Part shown: positions 1-6,840 of the stretch, piece after piece
Numbering within the stretch: position 1 is the stretch's first letter
Layout: every line of letters starts with the position of its first letter
Assembly (NCBI GenBank): GCA_021817755.1
Contig: JAKAGC010000049.1
Coordinates: 1 to 12,465, forward strand
DNA: 12,465 nucleotides
Reading direction: 5' to 3'
DNA from: Acidobacteriota bacterium
Lineage (GTDB): Bacteria; Acidobacteriota; Aminicenantia; UBA2199
The notes under the pieces: generated by a model
Databases searched by the model: none
Told to the model about the DNA's origin: nothing
Seen by the model: the letters and a program-made list of their open reading frames with translations, nothing else
Position numbers and translations under genes: made by a program

Positions 1-1
1 A

Positions 2-2272
2 TATAACGTTCTTAATAAGGATGTAAAATTTACTCGTGCAATCCCTATTGAACTTGAAGATATCATCAGGAAAGCTCTTGAAAAAGATAGAGAAAAACGG
101 TACGCCGATTTCTCCCAGATGAAAGACGACCTGGAAACCTTTAAAACCTTGTATACAAATTTAAAGGATAAGAAAAACGAAGAGGGTTTAACTGAACTTA
201 TCGATGTAGAAGAAAAATCGAAACTGATGGAAGAGATACAGAAAACATCGGATAAAGAGAATTTAGGAGATCTGGTTTATCGAATAAAAAAATTCAATGC
301 ATCTACCGAACGGGTTGTAACTGCCCCACCTTCTGTAGTAAAGAAAAAACTAAAATGGATCATCCCCGCTGCAATTGTTTTCCTGGCAGTTGTTTTGGTT
401 TCAATATTTTTTATGACCCGGGGAGGAGATGAGAAAAAAATAAATCAACCCATAAAGGAGACTCAAAAATTTTACGTATATGTGAGGAATTTCGAGAATA
501 CTACCGGTGAATCCAATATTTCGGAGATGGTTTCATATTTAATGATGGAATCTTTGAATCAATTCCCTCAATTTGAAACCATTGATAAGGAAACCGTAGA
601 CTCTCTCGGTGGGGAAGGTGATGAAAATACTAAACTTGCCACACTAAAAAAGAAATTCAATATCACTTATATTTTATCGGGGAAAGTAAGTAAAGACAGA
701 GATTTTTATACAATCGATGCCGATCTCAATTCGATCAATAATAATAGAAATAAAGCCGATTATCATTTTACTACTACCGCTCCATCCAAGGACTCTTTTT
801 TAATAAACCAGTTGACCGATTTAAGTAAAAAAGTCTACGCTAAACTCTCTCCCGATGAATCAAGTCAATACAAACTGAAAGCAATAAAAGACATCTTTGG
901 GAAACAATGGGATAAATTCTCTTATTATTTAGCAGGTGTTTCTGCTTATAAAAAAGGAGACGTGGCAAAAGCCAAATCAAATTTTCTAAAAGCACAGGGC
1001 TTTATTGCATCCCAATATTATCTCGCAGAAGTATGTATTTATGATGGAAATAGAAAGGATGCACAGGATTTGATTAAGTCGATTATGCCGGATATAGATA
1101 AACTCACAAATGCATTGAGTTTACGAGTGCGAGCAATCGATGCCCGTTTGAAATTTGATTTTCCGGGTGCAATTGTTTTCCTTGAAGGATTGAAAGATGA
1201 ATTGCCTTTTTCAAAAGAAGTTCTTTATCAATTGGGTGAAGCATATTTTGCAAAAGCAGACCCGGAAAAGGCAATGATTTATTATAATAAAGCGCTTGAA
1301 TTGGATCCCCAATATTCACAGGCGTTAAACCATCTCGGATATTGTAATTCCTATCTCGGTAGCCATGACACTGCCATCGAGTTATTTGAAAAGTTTCGTA
1401 CACTAGATGAGTCTTCAAACTCCTTCGACTCATTGGGAGATGGGTATTTTTTCAGTGGTGATCTATTAAACGCAGAAAATATGAAAAGCCATGCTGTTTT
1501 ACCTGATGATAGCGGTAATATTATTTCTTGGCCCTTTCAGACACTCGCTGATATTTATATCCTTGAAGCTCAATATATCAAAGCAAATGAAGCTTTGGAA
1601 TCTTATCGTAAATTAGAAAAAAATACCAAAGGTGATGCTTATCAATTGGAAAAACAAGCATACATAGATTATTTGGAACAGAGATACCCCCAGGGATTGG
1701 AAAAAATTAATCAATCATTAGGCCTTTATGATTCCGATGATATCAATGAAACCAGTTATGAAGCTCACTGGATAAAAGGATTGTTGCTATTAGTATTAAA
1801 TAAAACAGAAGAATCTAAAACAGAATTGGAATGGCTTGGAAAATTCAAATCCAGGTATAATCTGAATAAAGATAATTTCCATGCAGCGTTAAAACTATAT
1901 CTACACCTCGATGCCATGGTTGCTGAAATAGAAAACCGGCAGAGTGATGCTGAAAAAAGTTATAAAGCAATTCTTGAAATGAAAAACAGTCTTTCTTACT
2001 GGATTACCTATTTTGATTATCAGTTTTTCCACACCGAATATGCAGCATATCTGGCACGCACCAAACAGTATGAAAAAGCTCTTAAAGAAATCGATTTATG
2101 TTTGGAATTCAATTTGAACTACCCTCCTGCCTTACGGGTTAAAGCAGAAATGCTTGAAAAATTAAATAGAAAGAATGATGCCCGCTCCATATATAATCAA
2201 TTGAATGAAATATATGGGACTTCCTCTGAGTCCAATTTTTTCAGGAATTATTTAAAATCAAAATTAAAATAA
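2..2272 (+). CDS. Hanks-type Ser/Thr protein kinase with TolB-like and TPR sensor region (5'-truncated)
   Basis: The reading frame is open from base 2, so the gene begins before the window; the ATG at 119 is internal. The first 39 visible residues look like the last part of a eukaryotic-type kinase domain: IPIELEDIIRKALEKDREKRY carries the late-subdomain arginine pattern (KDxxxRY), so the catalytic loop lies upstream. In the visible fragment a linker is followed by one membrane helix at about residues 119-138 (bases 356-415, preceded by KKKLK). Next is a TolB-N-like alpha/beta domain at about 156-285, with the pattern F-x-N-x-T-G, then a helix, then ITYILSGKV. TPR-type repeats follow, clearest at about 405-471 (YQLGEAYFAKADPEKAMIYY) and again near the C terminus. 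The layout implies a cytoplasmic kinase with an extracytoplasmic ligand- or protein-binding region. Substrate and signal cannot be read. The call of kinase rests on the short subdomain XI remnant plus the known kinase-TM-TolB-TPR architecture. Confidence 0.85.
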   Translation, partial: YNVLNKDVKFTRAIPIELEDIIRKALEKDREKRYADFSQMKDDLETFKTLYTNLKDKKNEEGLTELIDVEEKSKLMEEIQKTSDKENLGDLVYRIKKFNASTERVVTAPPSVVKKKLKWIIPAAIVFLAVVLVSIFFMTRGGDEKKINQPIKETQKFYVYVRNFENTTGESNISEMVSYLMMESLNQFPQFETIDKETVDSLGGEGDENTKLATLKKKFNITYILSGKVSKDRDFYTIDADLNSINNNRNKADYHFTTTAPSKDSFLINQLTDLSKKVYAKLSPDESSQYKLKAIKDIFGKQWDKFSYYLAGVSAYKKGDVAKAKSNFLKAQGFIASQYYLAEVCIYDGNRKDAQDLIKSIMPDIDKLTNALSLRVRAIDARLKFDFPGAIVFLEGLKDELPFSKEVLYQLGEAYFAKADPEKAMIYYNKALELDPQYSQALNHLGYCNSYLGSHDTAIELFEKFRTLDESSNSFDSLGDGYFFSGDLLNAENMKSHAVLPDDSGNIISWPFQTLADIYILEAQYIKANEALESYRKLEKNTKGDAYQLEKQAYIDYLEQRYPQGLEKINQSLGLYDSDDINETSYEAHWIKGLLLLVLNKTEESKTELEWLGKFKSRYNLNKDNFHAALKLYLHLDAMVAEIENRQSDAEKSYKAILEMKNSLSYWITYFDYQFFHTEYAAYLARTKQYEKALKEIDLCLEFNLNYPPALRVKAEMLEKLNRKNDARSIYNQLNEIYGTSSESNFFRNYLKSKLK

Positions 2273-2281
2273 TCATTTCTA

Positions 2282-2297
2282 TGTAACAAATGTTACA
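2282..2297. promoter_or_regulatory. Palindromic operator, CRP/FNR-family type
   Basis: TGTAACAAATGTTACA is a perfect inverted repeat (6 + 4 + 6). It lies 10 bases after the kinase stop and 64 bases before the next start. The core GTAAC-N4-GTTAC resembles sites attributed to HcpR-like members of the CRP/FNR family in some anaerobes; this link is from memory. Its centre (2289/2290) lies at -41.5 relative to the start predicted from the TATAAT at 2319-2324, the usual class II activator position. It is not a good terminator: the stem is AT-rich and has no T tract. Confidence 0.6.
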
Positions 2298-2318
2298 GAA
2301 GTAATTCATCGATGTGGT

Positions 2319-2324
2319 TATAAT
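2319..2324 (+). promoter_or_regulatory. -10 element (TATAAT) for the ABC/GTPase cassette
   Basis: A consensus TATAAT hexamer would put transcription start near 2331, giving a leader of about 31 bases. The matching -35 position (2296-2301, CAGAAG) is poor and touches the palindrome, which is expected for an activator-dependent promoter. A Shine-Dalgarno GTGAGG at 2348-2353 sits 8 bases before the ATG at 2362. Confidence 0.5.
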
Positions 2325-2361
2325 TTTACTGTAAATTAGATAATACAGTGAGGTTATAAAC

Positions 2362-3618
2362 ATGTCACCATATTTCGATATAAACGACACGCTTAAAGAT
2401 ATCACCGATAAATACCCCGAAACTCTTCCGATTTTTATTTCCAGGGGATTCTCACAGATGGCAGATGAATCCATGCGAAAGACTTTTGGGGCAACTATTT
2501 CTCTTAAAACCGCTCTTTCTCTAAAAAAAATAAATATCGATACATTTTCCACCGCTCTTGAAGACCGTATAAAGCAGGAATCCTCAATTGCAGATATATC
2601 GATGAAAAGCACCCAAAATAATCATCAAAACGAAGAAAAAACGTTAACGGATGCGATTCGAGTTGAGGGGCTCCTCCCCTGCCCTGTCCGGTTACCATTG
2701 ATGGAGAAATTCCAGATATTTATCAATCAATTTAAAGAAAGCGGAAAAGGAGAGATTCAGCATGAATTAAAAGCAGCGTCAATGGGGCTTGATTGGCTCA
2801 AAGTTTTCGTAGAAAAACTCGATGATCCTACTCAGCTTCCCGATATTCTTATTTCAGCCGGGTTTGATTTATTCTTTGAAGAAAAACACATGGGGAAATT
2901 TAAACGTCAGAATGTATTCATTGATAGTACTGGTTTTCCCCGCTTAAATTCATTGTTTGATAATGAAACGTTAAACCTTAAAGATCCTGCCGGTCACTAT
3001 TCAATGATAGGAGTTGTTCCAGCTATTCTTGTTGTCAATACGACTGAATTGAATGGTCGCGCAATTCCTAAAAGTTGGAAAGACCTTTTAAAACCTGAAT
3101 ATGAGAATAGTGTAAGTCTTCCAATTGCTGATTTTGATTTATTCAACGCAATACTTCTTCATTTATTCAAGGCATACGGTCCTGAGGCTGTTCAAAAATT
3201 AGGCCGAAGTTTAATGGAAAGTTTACACCCATCCCAAATGGTCAAATCCAGTACAAGAAAAACAGGGAAACCACTTGTAACCGTTATGCCTTATTTTTTT
3301 ACAAAAATGCTTAAAGAAGGCGGAACAATGCAAGCTGTCTGGCCCGATGACGGAGCCATAATCAGTCCCATTTTTATGTTAACCAAGAGGGAAAGAATAA
3401 AACTTCTTCAACCGGTTATCGATTTTTTCGCTTCAAAAGAAGTCGGCGAAATACTTTCATATAAAGGACTTGCCCCCAGTATTCATCCCGATATTGACAA
3501 TCCTGTACCTCCTGGAAAAACATTCATGTGGCTAGGATGGGATTATATTTATTCCAATGATATCGGGAATTTAGCTGAAAAATGCAAAGAGCTTTTCAAT
3601 CAAGGAGCAATATTATGA
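2362..3618 (+). CDS. ABC substrate-binding-like protein with N-terminal DUF1858-like domain, apparently cytoplasmic
   Basis: The protein has 418 residues. Residues 1-72 resemble the small helical DUF1858 module (TLKDITDKYPETLPIFISRGF), but without the cysteines often found there. A polar linker follows (about 73-95). Residues 97-418 read as a type 2 periplasmic-binding-protein fold of the iron/AfuA-like kind: LLPCPVRLPL, then YSMIGVVPAILVVNT, SWKDLLKPEY, and a C-terminal FFASKEVGEILS segment with SxxGLAPS-like spacing. The N terminus is hydrophilic, with no signal peptide, lipobox or membrane helix, so the protein should stay in the cytoplasm, which is unusual for this fold. It is first in the cassette, and its stop overlaps the next start (ATGA at 3615-3618). 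The ligand is unknown; a metal, metal complex or oxyanion is plausible from the neighbours. The fold is assigned by pattern only. Confidence 0.75.
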   Translation: MSPYFDINDTLKDITDKYPETLPIFISRGFSQMADESMRKTFGATISLKTALSLKKINIDTFSTALEDRIKQESSIADISMKSTQNNHQNEEKTLTDAIRVEGLLPCPVRLPLMEKFQIFINQFKESGKGEIQHELKAASMGLDWLKVFVEKLDDPTQLPDILISAGFDLFFEEKHMGKFKRQNVFIDSTGFPRLNSLFDNETLNLKDPAGHYSMIGVVPAILVVNTTELNGRAIPKSWKDLLKPEYENSVSLPIADFDLFNAILLHLFKAYGPEAVQKLGRSLMESLHPSQMVKSSTRKTGKPLVTVMPYFFTKMLKEGGTMQAVWPDDGAIISPIFMLTKRERIKLLQPVIDFFASKEVGEILSYKGLAPSIHPDIDNPVPPGKTFMWLGWDYIYSNDIGNLAEKCKELFNQGAIL

Positions 3619-4313
3619 ATTTAATAACCGTATCAGGCCCCCCCTCTTCCGGTAAAACATCTGTTATTTTGAAAACCATCGAATCATTAAAAAAGAGAGG
3701 CATTGCTGTTGGTGTTGTAAAATTTGATTGTCTTAGTACAGATGATGATTTACTCTATGAAAAAGCCGGCTTGCCGGTAAAAAAAGGATTATCCGGTGCG
3801 TTGTGTCCCGATCATTACTTTGTCAGTAATATAGAAGAAGTAACCGAATGGGGATTGAGTTTAAAATTGGATTTATTGATTACAGAGAGTGCCGGTTTAT
3901 GTAACAGGTGTTCTCCGTATATTCAGGACATCAAAGCAGTATGTGTCATCGATAATCTCAGTGGGATCAATACTCCCAAGAAAATCGGTCCTATGTTGAA
4001 AATGGCTGATATTGTGATTATAACCAAGGGAGATATTGTTTCCCAGGCAGAGCGAGAAGTATTTGCCTCCCGGGTAAATACTGTAAATCCATCGGCTGTT
4101 ATTATGCATATTAACGGCTTAACCGGACAGGGTGCTTACGAATTAAGTACACTTCTATTTGATGAAACAATAACTCTGGATACCCTGAAAGGTAAAAAAT
4201 TGAGATTCTCAATGCCTGCTGCACTTTGTTCTTATTGTCTCGGAGAAACCCGGATCGGCGCCTCATACCAGATGGGAAATGTACGTAAGATGGAAATGGG
4301 AGAGAAACAATGA
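3615..4313 (+). CDS. HypB/UreG/CooC-like P-loop GTPase with cysteine pairs
   Basis: The ATG at 3615 is preferred (232 residues) over the in-frame ATG at 3582. It puts the beta strand and P-loop at the N terminus as expected, and it creates an ATGA overlap with the upstream stop. GGAG at 3604-3607 is a suitable ribosome site. Visible motifs are Walker A GPPSSGKT (residues 8-15), an acidic switch region FDCLSTDDD, GALCPDH (Cys64, His67) where HypB and UreG carry their G-domain metal-binding CxH, LITESAGLCNRC (Cys96, Cys99) after Walker B, ITKGD (137-140) as the base-specificity motif, and a C-terminal CSYC (Cys205, Cys208). This fits the SIMIBI family of nucleotide-dependent metallochaperones, which load nickel or other metals into enzymes. 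It is not an orthodox HypB: there is no N-terminal metal-binding extension, and no hydrogenase, urease or CODH gene is near. The target is unknown. Confidence 0.75.
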   Translation: MNLITVSGPPSSGKTSVILKTIESLKKRGIAVGVVKFDCLSTDDDLLYEKAGLPVKKGLSGALCPDHYFVSNIEEVTEWGLSLKLDLLITESAGLCNRCSPYIQDIKAVCVIDNLSGINTPKKIGPMLKMADIVIITKGDIVSQAEREVFASRVNTVNPSAVIMHINGLTGQGAYELSTLLFDETITLDTLKGKKLRFSMPAALCSYCLGETRIGASYQMGNVRKMEMGEKQ

Positions 4314-5329
4314 TAACTGCGGTACAACTTCAAAAAGAAACAATTGAACGTTTAGTCGTCACCTATCCCTTTCTTGAATCATTTTTTTCCGATAATAATC
4401 TCGATGTAATTCAAAAAGAAGGTTTAACCCTCGAAGAATATTTTAATACCTTTGATGAGGAAGAAATAGAAAATAAAGCCCTCGATAAGGAACAAGCTTT
4501 AAATAGTATGGTTGAATACATAAATGGTATGGTTCAATTCCTGGGATCAACCGAAGAAGAAGCCATCCGTACATTAACAATCCTTCCAGGTACAGATAAA
4601 TCCGGAAATCCTGAACAATTTGAACAAATAACCATCAAACAGAGTGAAATTATATGCATCGTTGGACCTACCGGTTCAGGTAAGAGCCGTTTGTTGGGAG
4701 ACATCGAATGGGTTGCGCAAAATGATACCCCTACATCACGTAAAATACTTATAAATGAAGAGAAACCCGATATGAAGTGGCGGTATTCATCCGGTAATAA
4801 ATTGGTTGCTCAATTATCTCAGAACATGAATTTTGTAATGGATTTAACCGTAAGAGAATTTCTTGAGCTTCATGCCAAAAGCAGAATGGTAGAGAATGAA
4901 GAAGAAGTAATCGCTCGTATAATTGAGGCTGCCAATAATCTTGCCGGAGAAAAATTTATCCCCGAAACACCTATTACCAGCTTAAGTGGCGGGCAATCCC
5001 GTGCATTAATGATCGCAGATACAGCAATTTTGAGTAAATCGCCTATTATTCTCATCGATGAAATTGAGAATGCCGGGATCGATCGAAAAAAAGCGTTAGA
5101 ATTATTGGTAAGTGAAGAAAAAATCGTTTTAATGGCTACCCATGATCCCTTACTCGCCTTGATGGGAGATAAACGGATTGTGATTAAAAACGGTGGGATT
5201 CACAAAGTTATCGATACTTCCCAAAATGAGAAAGCATTACTGGAAGAACTGGAAAAAATGGACAACCGCGTTCAAGATTTAAGAAGTAGATTGAGACACG
5301 GTGAACAGTTGGATAATGTGAATTTCTGA
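4310..5329 (+). CDS. ABC-type ATPase with N-terminal DUF1858-like helical domain
   Basis: The protein has 339 residues and starts inside an ATGA overlap (4310-4313). Residues 1-50 (TIERLVVTYPFLESFFSDNN) resemble a shortened version of the N-terminal module of the protein encoded at 2362. Residues about 85-300 form a complete ABC nucleotide-binding domain: Walker A GPTGSGKS (119-126), Q-loop around 168-171, signature LSGGQ (225-229), Walker B IILIDE (246-251) and H-loop histidine 278 (ATHDP). A charged helix at about 305-328 ends the protein. No membrane segments are present, and no permease gene lies in the window. It may therefore be a soluble ABC ATPase acting with the binding protein and GTPase rather than part of a normal importer. 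A permease elsewhere in the genome cannot be excluded. Confidence 0.85.
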   Translation: MITAVQLQKETIERLVVTYPFLESFFSDNNLDVIQKEGLTLEEYFNTFDEEEIENKALDKEQALNSMVEYINGMVQFLGSTEEEAIRTLTILPGTDKSGNPEQFEQITIKQSEIICIVGPTGSGKSRLLGDIEWVAQNDTPTSRKILINEEKPDMKWRYSSGNKLVAQLSQNMNFVMDLTVREFLELHAKSRMVENEEEVIARIIEAANNLAGEKFIPETPITSLSGGQSRALMIADTAILSKSPIILIDEIENAGIDRKKALELLVSEEKIVLMATHDPLLALMGDKRIVIKNGGIHKVIDTSQNEKALLEELEKMDNRVQDLRSRLRHGEQLDNVNF

Positions 5330-5394
5330 GGAAAAATAAGAATAAAGAATATAAGGAATGAAATAATAAGAAAAGAAAGAAGTTGGAGGTAAAT

Positions 5395-5637
5395 ATGCAC
5401 AATGGATGTGCCGGAAGTTTTGAAAATGGAAAACAGGTAGTCGATAAAATAAGAATAATGGGATTTGCTGATCAGTATATGCCAATCCCTATGAATATAA
5501 TATGCCAGGAATGCCGGCAGGAGTTTATAATGGAGCAATACGAAGGGAAGTGTCCCAATTGTAATATGGTTTACGGAGTTACACCATGCCATGCCTTTGA
5601 TGCAGCTAATGTAATGGCGGCAGGGGTAGATTATTGA
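5395..5637 (+). CDS. Small zinc-ribbon protein of the ABC/GTPase cassette
   Basis: The ATG at 5395 gives 80 residues and has a near-ideal GGAGGT at 5385-5390, though only 4 bases away. A TTG at 5383 in the same frame would place that sequence inside the gene and is less likely. Two CxxC knuckles, CQEC (37-40) and CPNC (53-56), spaced by 12 residues, form a rubredoxin/zinc-ribbon-like metal site. Extra conserved-looking ligands are Cys5 (MHNGCAG) and Cys65-His66 near the C terminus. The gene follows the ABC ATPase by 65 purine-rich bases without a visible terminator, so co-transcription is likely. It could be a metal-carrying or docking subunit of the same system. Function is not recognised. 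Confidence 0.8.
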   Translation: MHNGCAGSFENGKQVVDKIRIMGFADQYMPIPMNIICQECRQEFIMEQYEGKCPNCNMVYGVTPCHAFDAANVMAAGVDY

Positions 5638-5661
5638 TTTTAAGTATTTCACACTATTGTT

Positions 5662-5693
5662 AAGTAATTGGGGTTTTATTCTTTTAATTACTT
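5662..5693. terminator. Weak inverted repeat between convergent genes, possible bidirectional terminator
   Basis: AAGTAATT (5662-5669) and AATTACTT (5686-5693) can form an 8-base stem with a 16-base loop in the 72-base gap between the zinc-ribbon stop and the stop of the minus-strand gene. The stem is AT-only apart from one G-C pair and lacks a clear T run on the plus strand. The position suits a shared terminator, but the stability does not. Confidence 0.25.
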
Positions 5694-5709
5694 TTCAGGA
5701 AAATAAATT

Positions 5710-6597
5710 TTATGAATCCATCGAATGTTTAATCTTTAAAACGCTTGCATGATAAATATCGACCACAGAAGCCGCAGCAAAATCTGCCAGCCGTAAGCAA
5801 CGGTCAATTTCAGTAAGATTAAAACACCTGGGGGTTGAATGTCGAAAAGCTGCAAGATAACCGATTAATTTATCTCCTAAAGCCATAGGAACAATCAATA
5901 CAGCCCTTGCTAAAACAGAGAAACGTTCGTTCAGTTCTTTACAAAAAGCAATATCAGTATTTAAATCCGGGATATGGATAGGTTTTAAATAATCCAGTAA
6001 ATCATTGAAATATTGCCCCCCTCTTAAGCGAAACGCCGTCGATTCAGCCAGTAAATCAGGGTAATGGGCAACAACAGAACCAAGATAGACCGGATTTTGG
6101 TCAAACCGGGCAAGAACTGCCAATGCAGAATCCACTCCAAGGAAATTTACCAGATCCTGGCAACAATTCAACATTAATTCTCTTACTGAAATGGATTCTA
6201 TTATTGGATCACAAATAGACATCATTTTCTGTAAAGTAGTTTGTGCTTGTACATCTCTATAATTTTCATCCGAATATTCAGGTAAAAATTTCATTTCGTT
6301 TTGAAATGAGGGGTTAACTACTTCCTGGAGAGTAGAGAGATATAATACATTCGGATTCATACCGCGATCCTTTATATTTTTTAATACATGTGAAGTAGTT
6401 GCAAGCCCAACCAAATTTTCATCCAGGATTGCCAGTTCATAGCCATCATCATCGCTGTCGATTCGTTCAAGAACATCGAGAGCATCAGGGGTGGATTCGA
6501 GAAGAAGATTATATCGTAACATGAAATAGTCATGCATCCTTCGTTTTAGGTGCCCGTCATTAGTCATGAGGATTGCTTTTTTTCCACTACTGTACAT
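5710..6597 (-). CDS. Degenerate response-regulator receiver plus GAF domain protein
   Basis: The protein has 295 residues. Residues 1-110 follow the receiver-fold order: KKAILMTNDG as beta 1, YELAILDENL as beta 3 with a possible phospho-acceptor aspartate, and VLYLST as beta 4. The usual acidic pair is reduced (TNDG), and the expected lysine before the fifth-strand proline is missing (KFLPEYS). Phosphorylation is therefore doubtful. Residues about 135-275 look like a GAF domain (FLGVDSALAVLARFD; AVLIVPMALGDKLIGYLAAF), a small-ligand or signal-binding fold. There is no DNA-binding, GGDEF or kinase output domain, so it is probably an adaptor or sensor that works through a partner. It is transcribed alone from its own promoter, converging on the zinc-ribbon gene. 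The ribosome site (AAGAG about 10 bases before the start) is weak. Confidence 0.75.
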   Translation of the reverse strand: MYSSGKKAILMTNDGHLKRRMHDYFMLRYNLLLESTPDALDVLERIDSDDDGYELAILDENLVGLATTSHVLKNIKDRGMNPNVLYLSTLQEVVNPSFQNEMKFLPEYSDENYRDVQAQTTLQKMMSICDPIIESISVRELMLNCCQDLVNFLGVDSALAVLARFDQNPVYLGSVVAHYPDLLAESTAFRLRGGQYFNDLLDYLKPIHIPDLNTDIAFCKELNERFSVLARAVLIVPMALGDKLIGYLAAFRHSTPRCFNLTEIDRCLRLADFAAASVVDIYHASVLKIKHSMDS

Positions 6598-6639
6598 TTT
6601 CTAATTCTCTTACCGTTTAATTTTCATCATAATATCTAA

Positions 6640-6668
6640 ATTATAAGTGTTTATTTTTATTAAGTCAA
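6640..6668 (-). promoter_or_regulatory. Sigma-70-type promoter for the receiver-GAF gene
   Basis: On the minus strand TTGACT (6668-6663) and TATAAT (6645-6640) are separated by exactly 17 bases. Eleven of the twelve hexamer bases match consensus. Transcription would begin near 6633, giving a leader of about 36 bases before the ATG at 6597. This is the strongest promoter match in the window. Confidence 0.7.
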
Positions 6669-6717
6669 CTAAATGAATAATATAAGGTGAATGCCCTTTC
6701 GTAACTATTTAAAAGGA

Positions 6718-6771
6718 TTTTCATTGAAAATATTTATTAGATTAATTCTTTTTTATCGTTTCATTTTGAAA
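6718..6771. repeat. Pair of TTTCA/TGAAA palindromes in the divergent gap
   Basis: TTTTCATTGAAAA (6718-6730) and TTTCATTTTGAAA (6759-6771) are both perfect inverted repeats with the same TTTCA and TGAAA arms. Their centres are 41 bases apart, about four helical turns. The second ends just before the -35 element of the 6841 gene. They could be operator sites for one regulator; chance in AT-rich DNA is a real alternative. The rest of the 243-base gap holds the two divergent promoters and nothing else recognised. Confidence 0.3.
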
Positions 6772-6775
6772 TATA

Positions 6776-6804
6776 TTGATTTATTTTTTTTTAAGTGGTA
6801 TTGT
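6776..6804 (+). promoter_or_regulatory. Promoter with extended -10 for the coiled-coil membrane protein gene
   Basis: TTGATT (6776-6781) and TATTGT (6799-6804) are 17 bases apart, and TGG directly before the latter makes an extended -10 (TGnTATTGT). Start of transcription would be near 6811. A GGAGG at 6829-6833 precedes the ATG at 6841 by 7 bases. Confidence 0.45.
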
Positions 6805-6840
6805 ATTACTCTTGAATTAGTAAAGCATGGAGGCATTTAA

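Noticed and set aside
2282..2297. Palindrome as a terminator of the kinase gene
   Set aside because: The stem is AT-rich with a 4-base loop and no T run; its placement before a TATAAT fits an operator better.
3582..3614. Upstream in-frame ATG that would lengthen the GTPase by 11 residues
   Set aside because: It lies well inside the preceding gene; the ATG at 3615 has a ribosome site, an ATGA overlap and the expected distance to the P-loop.
5383..5394. TTG start for the zinc-ribbon gene
   Set aside because: It would bury the GGAGGT inside the coding region; the ATG at 5395 follows that sequence.
5272..5652. 126-codon antisense frame rich in Phe, Ile and Leu opposite the zinc-ribbon gene
   Set aside because: It overlaps two genes on the other strand, has no family pattern, and its hydrophobicity follows from reading A-rich DNA in reverse.
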